A DNA stretch of 64,000 bases from Pseudoglutamicibacter cumminsii (GCF_003143995.1 NZ_QFWG01000003.1:1-64000), one strand, 5' to 3'; positions 37,619-45,222 are shown, numbered from the stretch's first letter. Made by a program: numbers and translations. The notes: generated by a model from the letters alone, not told the origin.

Positions 37619-38224
37619 ATGTCTGAAACTTCCTCTACACCGTCGGCAGCGTACGCGTTGCGTCTTGAGCTCGAACGCGCAGGGTTCTACCCGGACCTGA
37701 CCTTGGACATCCTCAACGAGGAGCTCGAAGGCACCGTGCCGCGTCGTCATTATCTGCATCTTGAGACGCACGTTGAGGCGGTTGAGGTTCACCGGCATGC
37801 GATCGTTTTGGTGCTGACTGACGCGGAGCTCATCATTCTGCATATCGATGACGCGCAGTACGCGGCTGATGGCCAGCCGATCGCGACGTTCTCCGTCGAA
37901 TCCGTGCCTCTGCAGCGTTTGCATACCGTGGTGCTTTCGGGTGTTGTTGCGCGGCCTGCTGAGTACACGCCGGGGCAGTCGCCGCGGGAGCTCACGTTCT
38001 CGCTTTCGTGGTCGGGTAGCGCCCGCGCTGAGTTCGCGCCGGCGCAGTGTGGCGACCCTGAATGCATCGCCGACCACGGGCTCACTGGTCAGGTGAGCAA
38101 GGAGGACCTTGCGATGCGTGTTTCAGCGGATGCGGACGGCCAGAAAGCGCTCGACGCGGCACGCCAGTTCGCAAGGGACGTGCGGCGTGCGTGCTCTGCC
38201 GCGGCAGACGGGCGTGCGTGGTAG
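37619..38224 (+). CDS. DUF5998 family protein
   Basis: A 201-residue soluble protein conserved in actinobacteria next to a nucleotide phosphodiesterase. Visible features are RLELERAGFYPDLTLDILNEELEG at the start, RRHYLHLETHVEAVEVHRHAIVLVLTDAELI in the middle (a PH-like beta fold), and a pair of cysteines in AQCGDPECIADHG. No function is known. The ATG is seven bases after TAGACT with no ribosome site, so leaderless expression is likely. The phosphodiesterase gene follows after five bases. Confidence 0.85.
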   Translation: MSETSSTPSAAYALRLELERAGFYPDLTLDILNEELEGTVPRRHYLHLETHVEAVEVHRHAIVLVLTDAELIILHIDDAQYAADGQPIATFSVESVPLQRLHTVVLSGVVARPAEYTPGQSPRELTFSLSWSGSARAEFAPAQCGDPECIADHGLTGQVSKEDLAMRVSADADGQKALDAARQFARDVRRACSAAADGRAW

Positions 38225-38229
38225 GCGCT

Positions 38230-39516
38230 GTGTCTGAGTTTTCGATGCCTCAGTTTGGTTTCCGTGCAGATGCCCAAAGCGCAGCCGCACCAGAGCTTGG
38301 TGACCGCGCGGCTGGCGCTAAGTTGCCGACGGCTCCGGATTACGGCCAGGGCACGCTGAACATGGTGGTGCCAACGCTCGATGCGGCGCTCGCCGAGTGG
38401 CACGGCGTCGCGCCTGTGTGTTCGGGGCCGGGCACGGGGATCGATGCGGCTGAGCTCATTCCGGGGATTGGGCCAGCCCGGCGTGCAGTCATGGTCATGG
38501 TGGATGGCCTGGGGTCCGAGCTGATCGATCGCTATGGCGGGCACGCTCCGGTGATCCGCCAGGCGATGAAAGGCCAAAACTCTCAGGTCCTCTCCACGGT
38601 GTTCCCGACAACCACAGCGGCAGCCCTGACAGCGATGGGTACGGGTCTTGCGCCAGCTGAGCACGGCATCGTGGGCTATGACGCGGTGGCACCGGACCCT
38701 GCTGGCGGCCGCCGCATGGTGAACCAGCTCGGCAGCTGGCCGAGCGATCTTGAACCGCGTGAGTGGCAACCGAACCCGACGTGCTTTGAACGCATGGAGG
38801 CGGTGCGGCGGGTGGTCACGGTGTCGCGGGATAAGTTCGAGGATTCCGCGCTGACCCGTTCGAGTTTGCGTGGTGGAGAGTTCGTTGGCGTCACGACGCC
38901 GCACGCCCGCGTGGGTGCAACGCTCACCGAGCTCAAACACAAAGATGTGTTTGTGTACCTGTACTGGGATGACCTGGATAAAGCCGGGCACGCGCACGGT
39001 GTCGCGTCGAAGCAGTGGCTGCATGAGCTCGAGGAGCTCGACGCCGCGATGGGCCGGCTCATCGCTAAGCTTCCGCCGGACACTGCGGTGGTTTTGACCG
39101 CTGACCACGGGATGGTTGATATCCCGCGTGAGGGGCGCATTGATTATTCGCAGTTCCCCGAGCTGATTGACGGCGTCGAGCTCACGGCGGGGGAGCCGCG
39201 CGCGGTTCAGTTGCACTTTGCCGCGGATGTGCCACAGTCACAGCGCGATGCGGTGGTTGCGGCATGGAAAGAACGCTTCGGGGCGGACGCGTGGATTCTC
39301 ACGCGGGAGGAGTACGTGGAGCTCGGTTGGTTTGGTGCGTCGTTCCGCGACGGCGTGCTCGAGCGTGCGGGCGATGTCGTGATCGCCGCGCACGGCCCGA
39401 TTGCGTTGTATGACGGTCGCCGGGTTTCTCCTCACGCTTTCGAGATGATCGGACAGCACGGCTCGCTCACCGAGGCCGAGAGGCGGATCCCGTTCGCCGT
39501 GCTCGCACAGGCCTAG
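38230..39516 (+). CDS. Nucleotide pyrophosphatase/phosphodiesterase-family protein
   Basis: A protein of about 428 residues of the alkaline-phosphatase superfamily. The N-terminal metal site VMVMVDGLGSELIDRYGG is near residue 95, the nucleophile threonine lies in STVFPTTTAAALTAMGTG near 130, and the second metal site is in YWDDLDKAGHAHG near 245 and LTADHGMVDIP near 290. It should hydrolyse phosphodiester or pyrophosphate bonds, but the substrate is unknown. No signal peptide is seen. The start is probably the GTG at 38230, close to the DUF5998 stop, and ATG 38245 is an alternative. It converges on sepH. Confidence 0.85.
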   Translation: MSEFSMPQFGFRADAQSAAAPELGDRAAGAKLPTAPDYGQGTLNMVVPTLDAALAEWHGVAPVCSGPGTGIDAAELIPGIGPARRAVMVMVDGLGSELIDRYGGHAPVIRQAMKGQNSQVLSTVFPTTTAAALTAMGTGLAPAEHGIVGYDAVAPDPAGGRRMVNQLGSWPSDLEPREWQPNPTCFERMEAVRRVVTVSRDKFEDSALTRSSLRGGEFVGVTTPHARVGATLTELKHKDVFVYLYWDDLDKAGHAHGVASKQWLHELEELDAAMGRLIAKLPPDTAVVLTADHGMVDIPREGRIDYSQFPELIDGVELTAGEPRAVQLHFAADVPQSQRDAVVAAWKERFGADAWILTREEYVELGWFGASFRDGVLERAGDVVIAAHGPIALYDGRRVSPHAFEMIGQHGSLTEAERRIPFAVLAQA

Positions 39517-39541
39517 TGCCCAACCCTAACAAGCCGCCGGC

Positions 39542-40864
39542 TTAGTCCTCGTCGGGGTGGCGGGCGCCGCGGCCGAACACGATTTCGTCCCAGGACGGCA
39601 TCTTGGAGCGGCGCTTCTTATGGTTCGATTCACCGTCGTTCTCGTGCTCAGAACCAGCATGGCGGCCGTGGTTGGAGCCGGATTCGGTTTCTCGGTCAGA
39701 GTTATGCGAGTCACCCCAGAGTGGCTGGGAGGCGTTGTCGCGGCCCTTGCGGTCGTCTGCGTCGTTTCCGGTGTGGGAGCTGGCCGGGACTGGGTCTGGG
39801 ACGCGGCGCAGCGGTGGGAACGAGACGTTCTGGACGTCCGGGAGGTGCTGGCCGTCGGTACGGTCTGGGGCTTCCGTGTTCGCACCTGAGCGTTCGCGAT
39901 CCTGGTGGCTTTGCGCGATGAGGTGGGCGAGCGCATCGTCACCTTCGGCGTCTTCACCTACGCGGGTTCCGCGGCGGCGGGTCAGAACATCGAGCAGTTC
40001 GTGGTCCGAATCATCATGGCCCGGTTCGTTTGCAGGCGCGGAATCTGCAGGTGCGGTGTTGCCGTTTTCGCCGCCGTCTTCAACGTTGAACGGCTGGTCA
40101 GGTTCGTCAGCGACCGGCACAAGGCGCCGCGGTGGAGCGGAGAAGTCCCACGGCTCCCATTCGGAGAGCACCTGGGCCCAACGGTTGCGGTTTTCGAGGT
40201 GGCGGCGGGTTGGGTGGAACGTCCATTCCGCTGGTGGTTCGCCACCAACCGTGACGGCACCTTCGGGGAGTTCGAAGTCTGCGATGACGGTCCACGCGCC
40301 GGCGTTGACCTTCCACGAATCCCAGCGCAGGGTTTCGAGGTCTACACCGTTGGCGCGCAAGCGGGCGCGCACCATGTCGCCGAGATTGGCTGGGTTATCG
40401 CCGAAAGCGGCGCGGTAGCCCTCGTTGTTTTGTGGCGCGGAGACCTCGATGTTTTGGGCTTGCTGCGCACGGTAGTGGCGTTCAGCAAGGATGGGGCCCT
40501 CGTAGCTTTGAATGAGCTTGAGGTCGGTCCCGGTTTCTTCCACGAGCTGCTGAGCTGTTGCGCCTTCACGGATGCGCGCCTGGATTTCGCTCGGCTTAAG
40601 TGGCCGGCCTTGAGGTGCAGTGCGCGATGCGGCGGTTGCGGGGTCCTCGCTTGCTTGCGGCCCGGCCTGAGGCTGGTCGTCTCCGCGGCCAGTCTCGCCA
40701 GTGCTATCGGAGGCGTTGGTCTTGTCAGCGTCAGGTGAGGTGAGCTCAGTGACAGCTTTGAGGAGTTCGTCGTCAATGGGGAGGCTGTACTCGCGTCCGT
40801 CGGAGTCGCTGAGATACAGAGTCGCGCTCGTTTCATCAACGCGAATCACGCGAAGGTTACGCAT
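39542..40864 (-). CDS. sepH: Septation protein SepH (DUF3071)
   Basis: SepH helps FtsZ assembly at division septa in actinobacteria. The 440-residue protein begins MRNLRVIRVDETSATLYLSDSDGREYSLPIDDELL, the DUF3071 start, and has the helix-turn-helix-like segment PSEIQARIREGATAQQLVEETGTDLKLIQSYEGPILAERHYRAQQAQ near 92-140. The C-terminal half is disordered and rich in Asp, Asn, Glu and Gly, ending in the basic-acidic SKMPSWDEIVFG motif that is conserved in the family. A strong GGGAGG precedes the ATG. Confidence 0.92.
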   Translation of the reverse strand: MRNLRVIRVDETSATLYLSDSDGREYSLPIDDELLKAVTELTSPDADKTNASDSTGETGRGDDQPQAGPQASEDPATAASRTAPQGRPLKPSEIQARIREGATAQQLVEETGTDLKLIQSYEGPILAERHYRAQQAQNIEVSAPQNNEGYRAAFGDNPANLGDMVRARLRANGVDLETLRWDSWKVNAGAWTVIADFELPEGAVTVGGEPPAEWTFHPTRRHLENRNRWAQVLSEWEPWDFSAPPRRLVPVADEPDQPFNVEDGGENGNTAPADSAPANEPGHDDSDHELLDVLTRRRGTRVGEDAEGDDALAHLIAQSHQDRERSGANTEAPDRTDGQHLPDVQNVSFPPLRRVPDPVPASSHTGNDADDRKGRDNASQPLWGDSHNSDRETESGSNHGRHAGSEHENDGESNHKKRRSKMPSWDEIVFGRGARHPDED

Positions 40865-41181
40865 GTTTCCTCCCGGTCGGTGCCCGTCGAGCCGATCATG
40901 AACGGATTGTTCGAACCGAGTTTTACCTCAGTCGCTCATATTTAGGGTGAGCCTTGTCTCGGCCTAGTCTTTCATGTCTCAGCTACAATGCCGCCATATT
41001 GCGTTGCGGCGCGCCGCTTTGTATGGTGCTATCGCATCGTGTTTGACAACGCCCCGATAGCAGGTGTTGCCAAGAAGGGGTCTGATGGTGTTAGATACGT
41101 GCGAAGTAGGAGATGCACAGATCCTCTGTATATCGGCTCATATGTCGCTGTCAGAGACCCGTCCGAGAATTAAGGTGAGAA
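40865..41181. other. Intergenic region between sepH and the DUF4193 gene
   Basis: This 317-base divergent region holds no convincing gene. A possible forward -10, TAGTCT, lies at 40965-40970. A TTGACA occurs at 41043-41048 without a good -10 at the right distance. A short open frame at 40988-41173 has no ribosome site and no protein-like composition. Confidence 0.5.
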
Positions 41182-41481
41182 GTGGCCACTGATTACGATG
41201 CACCTCGCAAGAACGAGGAAGGCAACCGCGAAGATTCCATTGAGGAACTCAAGGGTCGCCGTAACGACAGCCAGTCGGCGGTAGTTGACGAGGACGAGAC
41301 CGAAGCGGCGGAAGGTTTTGAGCTTCCGGGTGCTGACCTGTCCGAGGAAGAGCTCAACGTGACGGTTCTCCCGGCTCAGTCGGACGAGTTCACGTGTAGC
41401 TCGTGCTTCTTGGTGCGCCACCGTTCCCAGATTGCCGAGGAAGAAGACGGCCTGCTGTATTGCAAGGATTGCGCGGGCTAA
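41182..41481 (+). CDS. DUF4193 family zinc-ribbon protein
   Basis: A 99-residue acidic protein. The N-terminal half is disordered and Glu/Asp-rich. The C-terminal part, SDEFTCSSCFLVRHRSQIAEEEDGLLYCKDCAG, has two CxxC pairs that probably bind zinc. DUF4193 is conserved in actinobacteria beside dut and DUF3093, and its function is unknown. The GTG start has AAGGTGAG six bases upstream. The transposon lies just downstream, beyond a terminator. Confidence 0.9.
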   Translation: MATDYDAPRKNEEGNREDSIEELKGRRNDSQSAVVDEDETEAAEGFELPGADLSEEELNVTVLPAQSDEFTCSSCFLVRHRSQIAEEEDGLLYCKDCAG

Positions 41482-41499
41482 ACGTTCAAGCTTTAACGT

Positions 41500-41539
41500 G
41501 TGTGGGGAGCAGTTCACAATTGTGAGCTGCTCCCCACAC
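41500..41539. terminator. Terminator after the DUF4193 gene
   Basis: A 19-bp inverted repeat (41500-41518 with 41521-41539) with one mismatch at position 15, 18 bases after the stop. Before the transposon inserted it probably also ended DUF3093 transcription from the other side. Confidence 0.75.
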
Positions 41540-41595
41540 GCGGTTTAAGAGGCGCGCGGTTAAGGGCAATGCCGGAACCGGCTCAGTTTCCGCCG

Positions 41596-41601
41596 CCTAG
41601 A
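41596..41601. repeat. Target-site duplication, left copy (CCTAGA)
   Basis: CCTAGA directly abuts the left inverted repeat and is repeated at 44040-44045. The sequence fits the NCTAGN target that I recall for IS481. It also contains the stop codon of the transposase. Confidence 0.9.
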
Positions 41602-42586
41602 TGTGATGTCCAGGGACGTTGTTGAGTCGGTCGAAGGGTACGCCGCCAATCGCAGAGTGGTGTCGGTGGTGGTTGTAGAAGTGGAGCCAGCCGGGCAGCG
41701 CCAGGCGTCGTTCGGCCTCTGAACCGTAAAACCTGGCATAGGCCCAGCCGTCCCCGAGCGTGCGGTGGAATCGCTCGATCTTCCCGTTCGTCTGCGGCCG
41801 GTAGGGGCGTGTCCGCTTGTGTCGGATGCCGAGCCGAGCGCAGAAGTCCCTCCATGCGTGGGATCTGTATGCCGACCCGTTGTCGGATAGGACTCGCTCG
41901 ACGGTCACGCCTCGTTCGGCGAACCAGGCCACGGCGCGTTCGAGAACTCCCACCGCTGTGCTCGCCTGCTCATCCGACCAGATTTCTGCGTATGCGACGC
42001 GGGAGTGGTCGTCGATGACTGTGTGAACGAACGCCGTCCCGGTGCGCGGCTTGTGATCTTTTCCTCGTGGTAATCCCGGAGTCGCGAGCTTGTTCCGTGC
42101 GCCTTGCTGCCGACCTACGTAACGATGTCCACCGCCGTCGGGGATGTTGCCGAACTTCGTGACATCGACATGAATCAACGATCCCGGATGAGGATGCTCA
42201 TATCGCCGCAATGGCTCGCCAGTGACACGATCGATATGCGAGAGGCGGTTCACGCGGCAACGGACGAGGACCGCGTGAACAGTCGACGTCGAGAGACCAA
42301 GTCGCGCAGCGATCTGGGCTGGCCCCAGTCGAAGCCGCCAGCGCAGGTTGATGATCTTCTTCTTGACATGCTCGGGCGTCCTGCCTGGGATCCGGTGCGG
42401 CTTGCTGGAGCGATCCTGCATCCCAAACTCACCCTCTTCCCGGTAGCGGCCTGCCCATTTCCGGGCAGTGATCGGGGAGACCATGAACATCTTTGCGGCG
42501 ATCGTGGCCGGATAGCCGTCTTCGACAATCAGCCGGGCTAACCGGAGACGGGCACGAGGAGTGAGAAGAGCGTTCGGATGGGTCAT
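41597..42586 (-). CDS. IS481-family transposase (DDE)
   Basis: A 329-residue transposase. The N-terminal helix-turn-helix (RLARLIVEDGYPATIAAKMFMVSPITARKWAGRY) covers residues ~13-50. The DDE catalytic core shows its acids in HVDVTKFG near 150, LSDNGSAYRSHAW near 240 and NGKIERFHRTL near 280. The ATG at 42586 has GGAGG eight bases upstream and shares one base with the cmx stop (TGATG), so it is coupled to the exporter. The frame runs through the terminal repeat, and the TAG stop lies outside the element, in the target sequence. The open frame continues upstream inside cmx, but that part is a shadow. Confidence 0.93.
   Translation of the reverse strand: MTHPNALLTPRARLRLARLIVEDGYPATIAAKMFMVSPITARKWAGRYREEGEFGMQDRSSKPHRIPGRTPEHVKKKIINLRWRLRLGPAQIAARLGLSTSTVHAVLVRCRVNRLSHIDRVTGEPLRRYEHPHPGSLIHVDVTKFGNIPDGGGHRYVGRQQGARNKLATPGLPRGKDHKPRTGTAFVHTVIDDHSRVAYAEIWSDEQASTAVGVLERAVAWFAERGVTVERVLSDNGSAYRSHAWRDFCARLGIRHKRTRPYRPQTNGKIERFHRTLGDGWAYARFYGSEAERRLALPGWLHFYNHHRHHSAIGGVPFDRLNNVPGHHI
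41602..41623 (+). repeat. Terminal inverted repeat, left end of the transposon
   Basis: 22 bp, an exact reverse complement of 44018-44039. It encodes the last residues (NNVPGHH) of the transposase on the minus strand. Confidence 0.95.
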
Positions 42587-43761
42587 CAATTGGCCTCCGC
42601 CGCGGTCTTCGTAAGCGCGCGTCTGGTGAGAAGCATGATGACGAGAGCGATCGCTGTCAGCACCGAAGCGACCCAAACCGGCGCGAGCAGCCCCAGCCCG
42701 GTCGCGAGCCCGAGCGCACCAAGCACGGGCCCCGCTGCAGCTCCGATATTCAATGCTGCGGTTGCGTACGAACCGCCCATCGTTGGCGCACCCGATGCTG
42801 CATACAGCACACGCGTGATCAGAGTACTGCCGACGCCGAACGACAGGAATCCCTGAACGAGGACGAGGACGATAAGCGCGACGGGATGAGATGCGACCAC
42901 TGCCAACACGATCCAGCCTGTCAGCAATAGCGGTCCGCCGACTGCGAGCACGAGGCCAGGTCGTTGATCTGATAGTCGTCCTGCGATCGTGACGCCAAGG
43001 AACGATCCGATGCCGAACATCACCAGCGCGACGGACACCCACGCTTCGGCCAAGCCCGCGGTCTCGGTCACGATGGGTGCCAGGAAGGTGAATGCCGCAA
43101 AGGTCCCTCCGTTGATCAGCGCTCCGAGTACCATGGCCAGGATGAGCCGCGGCGTCGCCAACTGGCTGAGCTCGACACGGAGCCTTGGTGAGGTCGCGCT
43201 AGTCTCGCTCCGACCAACATTGTTCGTGACGCCACGAATGACTCCAACGGCCGCGGGAATACAGAGGATGGCGATCGCCCAGAACGTCGTTCGCCAGCCC
43301 AGCGCTGTGCCGAGCAGTGCCCCGGCGGGGACGCCCACGACGGTTGCGATCGTCGTGCCGGAGAGCAGGATCGACAGTGCACGCCCCTTCTGGTTCGCTG
43401 GCACGAGGGTAGTGGCCGTGCTCAGTGCTACGGCGAGGAATCCTGCGTTTGCGAGAGCGCTGAGCACCCGGGTGATGAGCAGGAGAGAGAACACTGGTGT
43501 CATCGCTCCGATGACGTGGCTTCCCGCGAACACGAGAAGGCAAACGATCAATGTGAGCCGCGGTGGCCAACGGCGAGCGAATGCCGCCATCACTGGCGCG
43601 CCGACGACCATACCGACTGCGAATGCGGAGGTCAGCAGGCCCGCAGTGCCGACCGAGACGTCAAGTTCGGTCGCGATCGCGGGGAGCAATCCCGCGAGCA
43701 TGAATTCTGAAGTGCCCATGACGAAGACCGCCAGGGCAAGCATGTAGAGGGCAAAAGGCAT
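42586..43761 (-). CDS. cmx: Chloramphenicol efflux MFS transporter Cmx
   Basis: A 391-residue transporter with about twelve helices, opening MPFALYMLALAVFVMGTSEFMLAGLLPAIA. It carries the MFS motif around FARRWPPRLTLIVC and the DHA1-type sequence of the Cmx/CmlR chloramphenicol exporters. My recollection is that it matches Cmx from C. striatum closely, and the IS481-type element around it supports that. The predicted phenotype is resistance to chloramphenicol by drug/proton antiport. GGAG lies six bases before the ATG. A 17-codon leader and two hairpins upstream suggest induction by translational attenuation. Transposase translation may depend on cmx through the one-base overlap. Confidence 0.92.
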   Translation of the reverse strand: MPFALYMLALAVFVMGTSEFMLAGLLPAIATELDVSVGTAGLLTSAFAVGMVVGAPVMAAFARRWPPRLTLIVCLLVFAGSHVIGAMTPVFSLLLITRVLSALANAGFLAVALSTATTLVPANQKGRALSILLSGTTIATVVGVPAGALLGTALGWRTTFWAIAILCIPAAVGVIRGVTNNVGRSETSATSPRLRVELSQLATPRLILAMVLGALINGGTFAAFTFLAPIVTETAGLAEAWVSVALVMFGIGSFLGVTIAGRLSDQRPGLVLAVGGPLLLTGWIVLAVVASHPVALIVLVLVQGFLSFGVGSTLITRVLYAASGAPTMGGSYATAALNIGAAAGPVLGALGLATGLGLLAPVWVASVLTAIALVIMLLTRRALTKTAAEAN

Positions 43762-43776
43762 CGAGTACTCCGAGGT

Positions 43777-43859
43777 GTGAGATCAAGAAATGGTTCTTCT
43801 TGTCACCACGGCCAGCGCCCCGGGTACGCCAGACATACGCCCACACAGATCGTGGGCGT
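43777..43859 (-). promoter_or_regulatory. Hairpin leader upstream of cmx
   Basis: Two hairpins: 43837-43859 (8-bp stem ACGCCCAC/GTGGGCGT, seven-base loop) just before the leader ATG, and 43777-43806 (caagaa/ttcttg extended by gtga/tcac) between the leader codons and the cmx ribosome site at 43768-43771. Confidence 0.45.
43783..43836 (-). CDS. Possible cmx leader peptide
   Basis: A 17-codon reading frame, MSGVPGALAVVTRRTIS, ends 21 bases before cmx. Its last codons lie inside a hairpin (43777-43806). Inducible chloramphenicol genes often have such leaders, where drug-stalled ribosomes free the downstream ribosome site. There is no strong Shine-Dalgarno sequence for the leader itself, so this is tentative. 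Confidence 0.35.
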   Translation of the reverse strand: MSGVPGALAVVTRRTIS

Positions 43860-44017
43860 CGTAACTAGTGGTTCAAGGGGCTGGCGGTGTGACCGACAAC
43901 CCCTGACCTGTCTGATTCGGGACTCGACATGCCCCAAACTCTAACATGCCTTCAATGGCGAGCGGTCTGGACAGATACTTCTTGAATCGGCACGGTGTCA
44001 TTACGGGCGGGGGCCAG

Positions 44018-44039
44018 AACAACGTCCCTGGACATCACA
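44018..44039 (-). repeat. Terminal inverted repeat, right end of the transposon
   Basis: 22 bp, an exact reverse complement of 41602-41623, followed directly by the duplicated target CCTAGA. Confidence 0.95.
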
Positions 44040-44045
44040 CCTAGA
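44040..44045. repeat. Target-site duplication, right copy (CCTAGA)
   Basis: Second copy of the six-base target. Another CCTAGA lies 18 bp away at 44058-44063, over the DUF3093 stop codon, because the target area itself is a short duplication. Confidence 0.9.
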
Positions 44046-44058
44046 TCTCTGGTACCGC

Positions 44059-44616
44059 CTAGATTTCTGGTGCGTCGTCGCCGGCCATCGAACCGCCCAG
44101 CGCTGCTACGAGTTCCTCGGGGCGCTTGGTGGAAAACAGCCAGTAGGGGGTTTGGTCGCGTTCGTCCGTGATGATGACCTTGACGACCGGGTCAACCCAT
44201 CCGCGGAAGCTCATGTATGCCAGTCCGTTGAGCCCTGGGCCGCGCTGATAGCGAGCCTTGTAGCCGCGGTAGCCGGTGACTTCACCGAGGTAACGGCGTT
44301 CGATTGCGGCGCGCCCCACGCGCAGAACGTCATCGGTAACGACCGTTTTAGGGGTTGTGCTGATCATGAGTACAGCCGCGATAACGAAGATGATCACCGC
44401 GATGAGGGCGAGTAGCGCCATGTTGGTGGGCGACAGCGTCAAGCCGATCGCTACAGAGAACGCGGCGGCTACGATCCACATCCACCATGGGTAGGGAAGC
44501 TTTTCTTCGAAGATCGGTTTGCCTGCTACGGCCGATGCGGTGCTTGCCGATGCAGTCTCGGCTGCGGTTGCGTTCGCGGCAGGGTCGTGTGGTTCGGAAG
44601 GAACAGACTGGGACAT
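44059..44616 (-). CDS. DUF3093 membrane protein
   Basis: A 185-residue actinobacterial protein with a disordered Ala/Ser/Thr N-terminus. Two transmembrane helices follow (about 44-62 and 66-87), then a soluble domain with RVGRAAIERRYLGEVTGYRGYKARYQRGPGLNGLAYMSFRGWV. The order DUF4193-DUF3093-dut is conserved in this phylum. Function is unknown. The ATG is six bases after TAGAAT, so it is probably leaderless. The transposon inserted 13 bases past its stop and separated it from the terminator it shared with DUF4193. Confidence 0.88.
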   Translation of the reverse strand: MSQSVPSEPHDPAANATAAETASASTASAVAGKPIFEEKLPYPWWMWIVAAAFSVAIGLTLSPTNMALLALIAVIIFVIAAVLMISTTPKTVVTDDVLRVGRAAIERRYLGEVTGYRGYKARYQRGPGLNGLAYMSFRGWVDPVVKVIITDERDQTPYWLFSTKRPEELVAALGGSMAGDDAPEI

Positions 44617-44622
44617 GCTGTC

Positions 44623-44628
44623 ATTCTA
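44623..44628 (-). promoter_or_regulatory. -10 hexamer TAGAAT of the DUF3093 gene
   Basis: TAGAAT on the minus strand is six bases before ATG 44616. No Shine-Dalgarno sequence is present. Confidence 0.5.
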
Positions 44629-44679
44629 TCGAGCGGCACCGTTGGGGTGGGTCGGGGTCGCTGGCTGGCGCGCGCCGTC

Positions 44680-44685
44680 TAGAAT
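44680..44685 (+). promoter_or_regulatory. -10 hexamer TAGAAT of dut
   Basis: TAGAAT lies 42 bases before the preferred dut start at 44728, giving a short leader with a GGGAG ribosome site. It is divergent to the DUF3093 promoter 52 bases away. Confidence 0.45.
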
Positions 44686-44727
44686 GTGACTGATTTGACG
44701 ATGTCACCGAGTGTTGTGGGAGTTTTC

Positions 44728-45222
44728 GTGGAGCAGAATCAGGTCAGCTCTGAAGGTGCACGTGGGGCCGGTGTTGATCGCCCTGTTGTGAAAATAAAGC
44801 GTCTGGACCCTTCAGCCGTGGTGCCAACGTATGCACATCATGACGATGCGGGGGCTGATGTTGCCGCGTCGGAGACGGTCACGTTGCAGCCAGGTGAGCG
44901 CAGGCTTGTGTCTACGGGGATCGCGATCGAACTTCCAGAAGGCTATGCATGCTTTGTTCACCCGCGCTCCGGGTTGGCTCATAAGCATGGTGTGAGCATT
45001 GTGAATGCGCCAGGAACGATCGATGCGGGCTATCGCGGTGAGATCAAAGTGAACCTCATCAACCTTGACCCAGCGAACGCCGTGACCGTGAACCCGAGGG
45101 ATCGGATTGGCCAGTTGGTCATCCAGCAGGTGAGCCACGCCCGTTTCGTTGAGGCGGATGAGCTGGGCGAATCGGAGCGCGGCGTTGGAGGTCACGGAAG
45201 CACAGGCGGCTTGCGCGGCTAA
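44728..45222 (+). CDS. dut: dUTP diphosphatase
   Basis: Hydrolyses dUTP to dUMP and pyrophosphate, keeping uracil out of DNA and feeding dTMP synthesis. About 164 residues form the trimeric dUTPase fold. Motif 1 is DDAGADV, motif 2 PRSGLAHKHG, motif 3 GTIDAGYRGEIKVNLIN, motif 4 RIGQLVIQ, and motif 5 RGVGGHGSTG at the flexible C-terminus. All five are present. The start is a GTG six bases after GGGAG. A GTG at 44686 and an ATG at 44701 are in frame, but 44686 directly abuts the -10 hexamer. DUF3710, an OB-fold protein and DUF3159 follow on the same strand. Confidence 0.95.
   Translation: MEQNQVSSEGARGAGVDRPVVKIKRLDPSAVVPTYAHHDDAGADVAASETVTLQPGERRLVSTGIAIELPEGYACFVHPRSGLAHKHGVSIVNAPGTIDAGYRGEIKVNLINLDPANAVTVNPRDRIGQLVIQQVSHARFVEADELGESERGVGGHGSTGGLRG

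Larger units (their letters stand above)
41602..44039 (-). mobile_element. IS481-type transposon with cmx cargo, related to Tn5564
   Basis: This 2438-bp element is bounded by perfect 22-bp terminal inverted repeats (41602-41623 and 44018-44039, starting TGTGATGTCCAGGG inward) and flanked by a 6-bp duplication CCTAGA. It contains an IS481-family transposase and an MFS chloramphenicol exporter that overlap by one base on the minus strand, with a leader region upstream. From memory the content and the 22-bp ends resemble Tn5564 (cmx) of Corynebacterium striatum. No search was run. Both ends and the duplication are intact, so insertion was probably recent. Confidence 0.93.

Noticed and set aside
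40941-40959. Possible IdeR/DtxR iron box upstream of DUF4193
   Set aside because: Only about half of the 19 positions match the consensus by hand count, and it lacks dyad symmetry.
40988-41173. 61-codon open frame upstream of DUF4193
   Set aside because: No ribosome site, odd composition, and it ends just before the DUF4193 start. It is probably untranslated leader.
42587-43042. N-terminal extension of the transposase frame to 481 codons
   Set aside because: The extra part overlaps cmx, is Arg-rich and not family-like. The ATG at 42586 with GGAGG fits the family start.
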